In this document: positions 41,033-49,700 of the stretch, in pieces | How positions within the stretch are numbered: the stretch's first letter is position 1 | Layout: each line of letters begins with the position of its first letter | NCBI GenBank assembly: GCA_964539825.1 | Contig: CAZIKF010000003.1 | Span: 1 to 64,000, forward strand | From: CAZIKF01 sp964539825 | GTDB lineage: Bacteria > Muiribacteriota > UBA6191 | DNA length: 64,000 bases | Direction of reading: 5' to 3' | Made by a program: the position numbers and the translations under genes | Notes under the pieces: model-generated | The model's database searches: none | Told to the model about the DNA's origin: nothing | What the model saw: only the letters and a program-made list of their open reading frames with translations

Positions 41033-41503
41033 TCAAAGTTTGCACGAAATGCCGTGCTTTTCAAAGTAGCCCTGGTGGTACTCCTCGGCCTTGAAAAATG
41101 TCGAGGCTTCGGTAATCTCAGTAACGATAGTGCCATTCGTTCGACCGTACTTCTGCCATTCATCTTTGGATTGGATCGCCGTACGCTTTTGAACCTCGTC
41201 TAGGAAGAAAATTGCCGAGCGGTACTGGGTACCGATATCGGGGCCCTGTCTATGGAGGGTGGTGGGGTCGTGAATGCTCCAGAAGGTATTAAGCAAGCTC
41301 TCAAAGCTCACCTGCTCTGGATCATAGGTGACTTCCACAGCTTCTGCATGTCCTGTCTGCCCGGAACAGACCTCCTGGTAAGTAGGTGAATCTTTGTGTC
41401 CGCCGCAATATCCACAGACCACGTTCTCAACACCAGTTACTTGCTTAAACGCGGATTCAATTCCCCAAAAACAGCCAGCGGCAAATACGGCTTTTTCCTT
41501 CAT
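41033..41503 (-). CDS. msrA: Peptide methionine-(S)-sulfoxide reductase MsrA
   Basis: Repairs S-methionine sulfoxide in proteins. The catalytic motif GCFWG has Cys11. Downstream are VVCGYCGGHKDSPTYQEVCS, GHAEAVEVTYDP, HDPTTLHRQGPDIGTQYRS and the C-terminal EEYHQGYFEK, all diagnostic. The length of 156 is the short, MsrB-free form. The ATG is preceded by GGAGG. Divergent from the lipase gene across a 324-base spacer filled with hairpins. Confidence 0.95.
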   Translation of the reverse strand: MKEKAVFAAGCFWGIESAFKQVTGVENVVCGYCGGHKDSPTYQEVCSGQTGHAEAVEVTYDPEQVSFESLLNTFWSIHDPTTLHRQGPDIGTQYRSAIFFLDEVQKRTAIQSKDEWQKYGRTNGTIVTEITEASTFFKAEEYHQGYFEKHGISCKL

Positions 41504-41597
41504 TTTCTTACCTCCAATGGGGAGTATATACCCAAAATGAAGTCATTTGTCTGAAATCTCGTCCAAAGTGGAATCTCGTAATTTATGGTCCTCTTTG

Positions 41598-41790
41598 ATG
41601 GCTCAACCAGCCATGGAAGAGCAAGGGGTAAGGCGATGAACCGACTCATTTCCCCCACGGCTTCAGAATGTATGCCCAAACGCATTTGGTTTGCCCGGCT
41701 TCCCGGCCAAACAAGGAATCTGTCGATTCCTTTGCTCATCTGCGATGAGCTAATTTTGGTCATGAACCTGCAAACGGGCATACCGTTTGC
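41598..41790. repeat. Five closely spaced hairpins between msrA and the lipase gene
   Basis: Inverted repeats in a row: ATGGCT/AGCCAT (41598-41603 and 41609-41614); GTTTG-CCGG/CCGG-CAAAC (41689-41698 and 41703-41712, one mismatch); AAGGAATC/GATTCCTT (41713-41720 and 41725-41732); GCTCATC/GATGAGC (41734-41740 and 41744-41750); GCAAACGG/CCGTTTGC (41770-41777 and 41783-41790). The last four take up almost all of 41689-41790. Loops are 3-5 bases. No T-runs follow, so these are not ordinary terminators. The spacer contains no convincing gene. It may be a structured RNA or leader of the lipase gene. Confidence 0.75.
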
Positions 41791-41827
41791 TTTTCGGTAT
41801 AGACTCTTGAGGTACCTTTGATAAAGG

Positions 41828-42952
41828 TTGAATGATTTGCTCGAAAAGGCTCTTGGCAAGAGTAAAAAAAACCTTATACTGATCCAACATCTTATGACCA
41901 GGAATTCTTCGTTTTTTAATCTCATCTTCCGGACCTTGCGGGTATTCGGCTTTCTTCTTTTCAGCACTGCTTTCTATCAAGTTCTGGCCCAATCCGACCA
42001 AAAGCAGACTGCGGAATCAGCACTAGAGAAAGTCCTTGATCTTCAAAAACTAAGGGCTATGGAGAAAGTGTACCGGGAAAACGTATTTGCCCTACATATG
42101 CGTTATCTTTATCGTCATAAGTATTTTGACGATGCGGCCAAATATCCTTTTCATACAGAATCTACCAAATATGATCTCAACAACGCCTGGTGGATGGCTG
42201 AATTTGCCACTCTCTCCAATACAGAGCCGAAATTTGTAGAGGTAGAGCTCAATAAGGCAGGTTTCGAAAGTCGCTTTTTCAGGGGTGATGAGACGGACGC
42301 GGAGTGTTTTGTGGCCTGGAATGAAAAGGCAGTGATCGTTTCTTTTCGGGGTACAGAAGCTTTCGGATTCACCGATTGGATGACGGATGCCAAGTTTAAC
42401 CTGGTCACCTGGCCCTATGGGGGTCGAGTCCACCGGGGTTTTCGCACCACCTTTTACGAACTATGGATCACCCTCGGGGTGAGAAATTTTCTTAAGTCTC
42501 TGGTAGTGGGTCATTCCGGTCAAAAAAAGTCGGTCTGGTTCACTGGTCACAGCCTTGGTTCAGCGCTCGCAACCCTTGCGGCAGATGCCTATGGGGATGA
42601 TTGCCAGCTTTACACCTACGGATCTCCGAGGGTGGGTGATGAAGCATTTCAGGCAGGGTTTCACCGAAAGGCCCATCGATTCGTAAATGATCTGGACCTG
42701 GTTACCAGTCTGCCTCCGACTCAGATCAGGCTAATTTATCCCTATTATCACGTGGGATCTCTGCTTCATTTTGATATTGATGGAAATCTGCGTAAGAAGG
42801 GTGAGATCTCATCGGTGGATGTTCTTGATCTGGCTGGTTTCTGGGATAAGATCAAAAAGGCTGCCCTGGTTCGCATTTTTCTTGATCATGTCCCCACTTT
42901 CTATATAGACAAGATTAAGAAAAGACTGGAAGTAGCCCAGGAAAAGAACTGA
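41828..42952 (+). CDS. Class 3 lipase-family alpha/beta hydrolase
   Basis: A 374-residue hydrolase of the fungal-lipase-like class 3 family. Seen: VSFRGTEAFGFTDWMTDAKF (oxyanion region), the nucleophile elbow FTGHSLGSALATL with Ser242, VNDLDLVTSLPP with Asp290, and His308 in YYHVGS, completing a catalytic triad. Residues 25-54 contain a hydrophobic export signal (VFGFLLFSTAFYQVLA), preceded by a long basic region. An ATG at 41894 would shorten it to a normal signal peptide, but only the ATG at 41828 has an AAGG-type site. Probably periplasmic or secreted. The natural ester substrate is unknown. Confidence 0.85.
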   Translation: MNDLLEKALGKSKKNLILIQHLMTRNSSFFNLIFRTLRVFGFLLFSTAFYQVLAQSDQKQTAESALEKVLDLQKLRAMEKVYRENVFALHMRYLYRHKYFDDAAKYPFHTESTKYDLNNAWWMAEFATLSNTEPKFVEVELNKAGFESRFFRGDETDAECFVAWNEKAVIVSFRGTEAFGFTDWMTDAKFNLVTWPYGGRVHRGFRTTFYELWITLGVRNFLKSLVVGHSGQKKSVWFTGHSLGSALATLAADAYGDDCQLYTYGSPRVGDEAFQAGFHRKAHRFVNDLDLVTSLPPTQIRLIYPYYHVGSLLHFDIDGNLRKKGEISSVDVLDLAGFWDKIKKAALVRIFLDHVPTFYIDKIKKRLEVAQEKN

Positions 42953-43027
42953 GCCTGGAAGCTCCATTTCCCTAAAAGCTCTTAAAGTCTGATCCCATTT
43001 CAGCTGTTTTGGTAAAATAGATTCGCT

Positions 43028-43678
43028 ATGAATGAAGAACTTTGCCATGTTTGCCTGAGTACTCGAACAGAGGAAGTTGATCCGCAGCCGGGTACCAGTC
43101 TTTGTAGACTCTGTGAGAATAGATCCTGCGGCAGGCATACCTATTCCTACAGCACGGAAGACTCCCTTCAAATTTTGCTATGCCAAAAATGTCTACTAAG
43201 ATACAAAATTCCCGAGGCTAAACATTCAGCGGTGTTTTTGGATCGATTCCAGACTGCTGTTCTGGGAATTACCACTGTTTATCGATGTCCTCAATGCCAT
43301 GGCGAGGTCAGGTTCCGAGGATTTTTTGAAAAGGTGAGGCTCTGTTCTGCCTGTACTCTGTTGGTATGCAACCATTGTGGAGAGGTAGAGCCGGGGGGTG
43401 AATTTCTTTGTCTCAATTGCGGTAGTGAGGAAGAGGTGGGACAGAGGGGGGACGCTCCTCCCGAACTTCGCTGTTACGCTTGTCATGCGCCCGTGAAGAC
43501 AGATACGGATTCTCGATTTAACAGGACTTATAAGATTTGTTCTAGTTGTTCTAAACCCATGTGTAATTTTTGTCTGCCTGAAGATCTATCTAAGTCTGAA
43601 AACACTTGCTGCGATTGTGCCTATCAAGAACCCAAATCACTCTGGCAGAAACTAAGGGGTTTGTTTTCTCACTCTTGA
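43028..43678 (+). CDS. Cysteine-rich multi zinc-ribbon protein
   Basis: A 216-residue protein with at least six CxxC-type knuckles: LCHVCLS, LCRLCEN, LCQKCLL, RCPQCHG, LCSAC with VCNHC and LCLNC, RCYACHA, ICSSC with MCNFC, and CCDCAY. Such arrays bind several zinc ions and generally mediate protein or nucleic-acid contacts. There is no signal peptide or membrane helix, and I do not recognise the family. It starts 75 bases after the lipase gene and ends in a 10-base tail-to-tail overlap with the P-loop gene. Confidence 0.7.
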   Translation: MNEELCHVCLSTRTEEVDPQPGTSLCRLCENRSCGRHTYSYSTEDSLQILLCQKCLLRYKIPEAKHSAVFLDRFQTAVLGITTVYRCPQCHGEVRFRGFFEKVRLCSACTLLVCNHCGEVEPGGEFLCLNCGSEEEVGQRGDAPPELRCYACHAPVKTDTDSRFNRTYKICSSCSKPMCNFCLPEDLSKSENTCCDCAYQEPKSLWQKLRGLFSHS

Positions 43679-44214
43679 GGGGAAAACCAATCCTCAAAGA
43701 TCTTCGATACACAGTTTTCCACAGGAGCAGAGGCATCCAGTCTCAAGATTGGGACCACAAGATTCCTGAGCCAGTTTTCATGCAGAATTTTGCTCTCGCG
43801 TTCCATCCCGGCCTGATCAAATTGACTGGCCCAGTACATATATTGATTAAAACGTTTGAATCCCTTGTGGGAAGGCTCGGTTACTTCTTCACCCAGGCGC
43901 TGAATTTCACGTTCCCGCAGTCGCTTGAGGCGAAGGGTACGACGCAGTTGAAGATAGATCACTCCATCGAAAAAGGGCTCAGCTTGAGAATTCCAGGATG
44001 CGATGGATCCCGCGAGAATCCAGCGTTTACCTCCCAGGGCATCCTGGAATTTCTGCTCCTCCTCAGGACTCTGAGGTCTGGCATGAAATTCCTTTGGAGG
44101 AATGGAAAAAAAATCTGCGATATCAAGTAAGGGAAGATCAATGCGTGTGCTCAGCTCGAGTCCAAGGGTACTGGAGCCAGCGCCAGGACCGCCAAATACC
44201 AGAATTCTTTGCAT
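43669..44214 (-). CDS. P-loop kinase-like protein with Lys-less Walker A
   Basis: A 181-residue protein of the adenylate-kinase/shikimate-kinase-like P-loop fold (AAA_17/AAA_18 type). The Walker A loop reads FGGPGAGSSTLG (7-18), with Ser14 at the position of the invariant lysine. The lid and arginine-rich region RRTLRLKRLREREIQRLGEE is normal. Related bacterial proteins with GSGTTT or GSGCST loops are known, so this is a subfamily trait rather than damage. The target is unknown. It is followed by a 397-base spacer before the giant surface protein gene. Confidence 0.7.
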   Translation of the reverse strand: MQRILVFGGPGAGSSTLGLELSTRIDLPLLDIADFFSIPPKEFHARPQSPEEEQKFQDALGGKRWILAGSIASWNSQAEPFFDGVIYLQLRRTLRLKRLREREIQRLGEEVTEPSHKGFKRFNQYMYWASQFDQAGMERESKILHENWLRNLVVPILRLDASAPVENCVSKIFEDWFSPQE

Positions 44215-44611
44215 GGAGTGATTCCTAAAAAAGTAGGTTAGTTAGGGACTTCATTTTAATGAAAGGGGAGTGGTATTGTCATTCCAGATGCAGGAGTGAG
44301 TTGGAAAAATATTTCACAGAAGTGACAGAACTAATCTCAAGCCTGTGTCAACTTGATTCTTTCACCCCTGCACATAGATGAAAAACATAGCACGGAGGAT
44401 TGATTAGTTCTGTCAGATTCGTAATTGAATTGATCACGAAAAGGAGAGATCACCCACTATCCCTGATCGTAAATTTATCTTTTGTAAGCTTAAGTTGCTG
44501 AATTTCTTGGGAGAGCGGGAAAAAAATGAGACAATATGGGACTTTAAGAGCATTGAAGCTAATTCTTGAAACCTCTCTGGGAGGTACCAAGATTTCTGGT
44601 TGGGAGCGACC
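44215..44611. other. Spacer upstream of the giant surface protein gene
   Basis: No gene is supported here. The spacer contains the 14-bp inverted repeat listed separately and, at its 3' end, GGGAG at 44602-44606, which serves the ATG at 44612. No convincing promoter was recognised. Confidence 0.5.
44323..44415. repeat. Perfect 14-bp inverted repeat
   Basis: TGACAGAACTAATC (44323-44336) and GATTAGTTCTGTCA (44402-44415) are exact reverse complements 65 bases apart. They could form the base of a stem-loop in the adhesin leader, act as a paired protein-binding site, or be the ends of a tiny mobile element. No internal gene is present. Confidence 0.75.
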
Positions 44612-44890
44612 ATGAAACAAATAAAATATTTCCTCGGTTTTTTGGTTCTGCTATTCACGTTTTCCACTTCCACATTCGCCGTCTGGCCAGATGATAACGA
44701 TTGGAATGATGTTTTATCAGGCGGGGGCAAGCTTCAGGATCCGCTTGGGGATGCGGCTGGTTCTAGAAACCTGGTCTCAGATGTGAATAATGCCGCCGCC
44801 CTGATGGAAAATGATGGCACTACCATTTATTTTCGAATCAGGCTCGATGATGACCCCTCGGGATCAGGTGGGCAGGGAGAATTGCAGTAA
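44612..44890 (+). pseudogene. N-terminal piece of giant surface protein (ends at in-frame TAA)
   Basis: The start ATG at 44612 has GGGAG five bases before it. The first 24 residues are a signal peptide (YFLGFLVLLFTFSTSTFA). The mature piece VWPDDNDWNDVLSGGGKLQD, with DPLGDAAG and IYFRIRLDDDPSGSG after it, is the start of a secreted N-terminal domain. A TAA at 44888-44890 ends the frame after GELQ, but the same frame continues without another stop (FGWGVLISTNGNDQTYEFML) and completes the domain. So this is one gene interrupted by a nonsense codon, a sequencing error, or a read-through stop. As written, only a 92-residue secreted peptide would be made. Confidence 0.75.
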
Positions 44891-44944
44891 TTTGGATGGG
44901 GTGTACTGATCTCGACAAACGGGAATGACCAGACCTATGAATTC

Positions 44945-46664
44945 ATGCTCCAATTAGATGGTATCGCAGGGGGGCAGGACAACGAAGCCATTTTCTTTGG
45001 TGAAAACACAACCCAGGGAACTTTAAATGACCCTTCAGACGTAGCTGAAATAGAGCATAGCCGAACCGATCTTGTAAACGGCACAAACTATCGTGTTGTT
45101 ACAGCAGATACTTCCCTTAATGGAGACCAGGATTATTTCCTGGATTGGCAATTTCCCTACGCGACTCTGAATGCGGAAGCGGGGTTATCAGCCAACTCAG
45201 CAATAAAGTTTTTCTTTGGATCCTCCAGCTCAGCCACAACACTCAGGGAACAGGGCGCTGATCTTGTGGCCTCAGATCTAGATGACGGTTTTTCAGATCC
45301 CATGACTCCCTTTGGTGCAGCAGCCTCCAATAGTGATCCGGTGGCAGATGATGATACCGGCAATGTAGATGAAGACGGAACCGTGATCGTGGATGTGATA
45401 GATGGGGATACGGACGCGGACAATGATACGTTACTTGTTGACTCGATAGGCACAGTGACAGGCGGCTCCGCTGTGGCTACAGCCGGTTCCACCAGTATTT
45501 CAGTGACTCCTACTCCCGGCTCAACAGCTTCTGTGACCTTCACATATACGGTGACGGATGGAAATGGGGGATCGGATACGGGAGATGTCACGGTTACCGT
45601 CAATGCGGTAAATGACCCTCCGGTTGCTGATGATGATTCAGGGAATGTAGATGAAGATGGTTCAGTGATTGTTGATGTCCTAGATGGTGATACTGACCCG
45701 GAAAATGACACGTTGACCGTTTTTTCCATTGGTACAGTAACCGGAGGTTCCGCCTCGGCAACAGCGGGTTCCACCAGTATATCCGTAACACCCACAGCCG
45801 ATTCCACCACCTCTGTGACTTTCACTTATGTAGTGACGGATGGCAACGGGGGTAGTGATACAGGCAGCGTTACCGTAACCGTCAACGCGATCAATGATCC
45901 GCCAGTGGCAGATGACGACAATGGAAATGTCGATGAAGATAGTTCTGTCATTGTAGATGTTCTCGATGGAGATACGGACATTGATGGAGGTACTTTGACG
46001 GTAGCCTCAATAGGTACCGTCACCGGAGGCTCTGCCTCGGCAACAGCGGGTTCCACCAGTATATCCGTAACACCCACGGCCGATTCCACCGCCTCTGTGA
46101 CTTTCACTTATGTAGTGACGGATGGTAACGGAGGTAGTGATACAGGGAGCGTTACCGTAACGGTCAACGCGATCAATGATCCGCCGGTGGCAGATGACGA
46201 CAATGGAAATGTCGATGAAGATAGTTCTGTCATTGTAGATGTACTCGATGGAGATACGGACATTGACGGAGGTACTTTGACGGTGGCCTCAATAGGAACC
46301 GTCACCGGAGGTTCTGCCTCGGCAACAGCGGGTTCCACCAGTATATCCGTAACACCCACAGCCGATTCCACCACCTCTGTGACTTTCACTTATGTAGTGA
46401 CGGATGGCAACGGGGGTAGTGATACAGGCAGCGTTACCGTAACCGTCAACGCGATCAATGATCCGCCAGTGGCAGATGACGACAATGGAAATGTCGATGA
46501 AGATAGTTCTGTCATTGTAGATGTACTCGATGGAGATACGGACATTGACGGAGGTACTTTGACGGTAGCTTCAATAGGAACCGTCACCGGAGGTTCTGCC
46601 TCTGCAACTGCGGGTTCCACAAGCATTTCCGTTACTCCTACTGCTGATTCCACGACCTCAGTAA
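44945..46664 (+). CDS. Giant surface protein, middle part: cadherin-like repeats up to the gap
   Basis: The same frame as the signal-peptide piece. The first in-frame ATG after the TAA is 44945, but it has no ribosome-binding site and no signal peptide, so translation from here would give an unexported fragment. Residues 1-130 finish the N-terminal domain. From about 45330 there are tandem cadherin-like/Big_9 (VCBS-type) repeats of about 94 residues, each with the pattern DPPVADDDxGNVDEDxSVIV, then VLDGDTD, GGSASATAGSTSISVTPT and VTDGNGGSDTGSVTVTVN. Four complete copies and part of a fifth are present before the assembly gap at 46665. The Asp-rich loops suggest calcium binding. Confidence 0.8.
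45330..46664 (+). repeat. 282-bp tandem repeats encoding cadherin-like domains (before gap)
   Basis: The period is 282 bases (94 codons). Copies 3, 4 and 5 (starting near 45894, 46176 and 46458) differ at only a few positions, whereas copies 1 and 2 are more diverged, indicating recent expansion in the middle of the array by unequal recombination or slippage. The array continues after the gap from 46765 to about 48285. Confidence 0.9.
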
Positions 46665-46764
46665 NNNNNNNNNNNNNNNNNNNNNNNNNNNNNNNNNNNN
46701 NNNNNNNNNNNNNNNNNNNNNNNNNNNNNNNNNNNNNNNNNNNNNNNNNNNNNNNNNNNNNNNN
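46665..46764. other. Assembly gap (100 N) in the repeat array
   Basis: Exactly 100 N. The 42 bases before the gap (46623-46664) are identical to the 42 bases after it (46765-46806), as expected from two contig ends sharing an assembly overlap. Collapsing the duplicate restores the reading frame and a normal 94-residue repeat, so nothing, or a whole number of repeats, may be missing. Confidence 0.9.
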
Positions 46765-49700
46765 GCATTTCCGTTACTCCTACTGCTGATTCCACGACCT
46801 CAGTAACCTTCACTTATGTTGTCACGGATGGAAATGGCGGAAGTGATACCGGCAGCGTAACGGTAACGGTGAATCCGGTTAATGATCCGCCGGTGGCTGA
46901 TGATGATAATGGCAATGTCAATGAAGATAGTTCTGTCATTGTAGATGTACTCGATGGAGATACGGACATTGATGGAGGTACTTTGACGGTAGCCTCAATA
47001 GGAACCGTCACCGGAGGCTCTGCCTCAGCAACAGCGGGTTCCACCAGTATATCCGTAACCCCCACAGCCGATTCCACAGCATCTGTGACTTTCACCTACG
47101 TGGTGACGGATGGGAACGGAGGTAGTGATACGGGAAGCGTTACCGTCACAGTCAACGCGGTAAATGACCCCCCGGTGGCGGATGATGATACCGGAAATGT
47201 AGCTGAAAATGGTTCTGTCATCATCGATGTATTAGACGGAGATACGGACATTGACGGGGGTCCTTTAACCGTTGCGTCCATAGGTGCTGTAAACAATGGG
47301 TCGGCGGTAGCGACCGCGGGTTCCACAAGTATTTCCGTAACCCCCACGGCCGATTCCACGGCTTCGGTGACCTTTACCTATGTTGTTACGGACGGCAACG
47401 GGGGTAGTGATACGGGAAGCGTAACCGTAACCGTGAACGCGGCTGACAATAACCCACCAGTAGCAGATGATGATACCGGGAACGTGGATGAAGATAACTC
47501 AGTCATAGTAGACGTCATTGACGGAGATACGGATGCGGACAATGATACGTTGCTTGTTGACTCGATCGGTACTGTGACAGGAGGGTCCGCATCGAAAACG
47601 GCAGGCTCTACGAGCATCTCGATAACTCCAACGGGTGACTCCACCGCCTCGGTGACCTTCACCTATGTGGTAACGGACGGCAATGGCGGTTCGGATACCG
47701 GAAGCGTCACGGTTACGGTGAATCCAGTCAACGATCCGCCCGTGGCAGATGATGATACGGGAAGTGTAGCTGAGGATGGTTCTGTAATTATAGACGTTCT
47801 CGATGGAGATACGGATATAGATGGGGGAACTTTGACGGTAGCGTCCATTGGTACTGTTACAGGGGGTTCTGCTTCAGCAACCGCCGGATCTACCAGTATA
47901 TCTGTCAATCCCGCATTAAATTCCACCGCGTCCGTAACCTTTACCTATACGGTGACTGACGGCAACGGAGGGACAGATACAGCTAACGTAACAATTACCG
48001 TCAACGCGCAAAATGATCCGCCCGTGGCTGAAAATGACTCCGGGTCTATTAGCGGGGTGCCTAATGTCGTTGTGGATGTGCTCTCCAATGACACCGATCT
48101 CGACAACGATCCTCTGATCATTGCTTCGATTACCACACCGGCGAATGGTACGGCAATTACTACTGATTCCAAAGTCGAATATACTCCAGACTCAACCTTT
48201 AGCGGTGAAGAAGTCTTCACTTACACAGTCAGTGACGGCAACGGGGGAACCGCAACCGCAACGATCACCATTACGGTAGCAGCGGTACCGGGTGTGGACG
48301 CCGATGCACCCGGCGGCCCAAAAACCGGGGATCCTGGTGATAAGGTTGTTCATCCTGTCACAGTAACTAATACCGGAAACTCTGCCGATATTCTCCAGCT
48401 CAAACCCTCTTCTTCGCTGGGATGGAGTATTGCTCTCTATCATGACGCCGATGGTGACGGTACCTTAACAAGCGGGGATACTCTTCTCACAGATACTGAT
48501 AATGATAACAATGTAGATACCGGTAACTTGGCGGCTGGGGCAGCATTGAAACTTCTCGTGGTTCCAACGGTTCCGGTAGGAACAGCCGATGCTGTGGCTG
48601 ATACCACTACCCTTACCGTATGCTCCACCAATGATCCCAATAAAAGAGATGATGTAAGCCTCCTCACCACGGTAACGGCTCCATCCGTTCAAATCGTGAA
48701 AAATGTTACACCTACAGGAAGCCTACCCCCGGGAACCGTGCTCACCTATTCCGTCACAGTGACCAATAATGGAAGTGGGCAGGCAAGCAATGTGAGAATT
48801 ACAGACTCTCTTGATAGCTTACTTACCTACGTGACAGATTCATTGCGCACTGGAGCGAATTCGAGCGGGCTTACGACCAGGACAGACCTCTTAGACGGGG
48901 ATAACGGATATTTTCATGGTGATCAGAAGTCTGTGATTGCCGGGGGAAAGGGAACAACATTAAGCGCTGGCGAGAGCTTAGTCTTGAGATTTGCCAGCAC
49001 CATGCTTAGTGGTATAGCAGGTTCTACGCTGCGCAATGTTGCCAGTGTGAACTTCTCCGATGGAAACGGAAATGCGCTGACAGCGGCAAGCGCCGGGGTT
49101 GATGTGACCATCCAGGGCTTTCCGCTCCTTGAGGTTCATAAACTGCCCAGCTCTAATCCCGTGGGCAGCGGAGAAACACTCAACTACACCATCGAATATG
49201 CTAATAAAGGGAATACAACAGCCACAGGATCACGCATCAGGGACCAGTTGGCATCGGAAGTAACTTTTCTTGCCAGTGATCCCGTGACCATAGCCTCGGG
49301 CGCTGTTTATGACGCTGATAACCATGAAGTCATCTTTGAACTTGGGAATGTAGGTGGCGGTCAGAGCGGTCAGGTTTCTTTTAATGTGCAGGTTAATATC
49401 GGGGTACCCGACGGTACCAAGGTTTTCAACCATGCCAATATGGAAAGCGATCAGCTTCCCACACTCGAAACCAGCTTTGTTACTGTTGGACGCGCTCCAA
49501 ACCTGGTCATCAATATTGCGCGGGATATAGGGATCGTCACTGACGAGGACGAGATCAAATACCTGGTGGACTTTTCCAATACCGGTAACCAGGATTCGAC
49601 GAATACCTTTGTTACCGTACCGGTTCCTACCGGGACAATCTTGATTCCAAGTTCCGTCACCGGTATAAACGCCTCACGCTCTGCAGTCTCCGCTTCCGTT

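Noticed and set aside
41500..41967. Leftward 155-codon frame across the hairpin region
   Set aside because: It overlaps the msrA start and the lipase N-terminus and has no recognisable domain; its open state does not outweigh the stem-loop structure and the two certain neighbours.
45157..47926. Several leftward frames of about 90 codons repeated every 282 bases in the adhesin array
   Set aside because: They are the antisense image of the 94-codon repeats and repeat only because the coding strand does.
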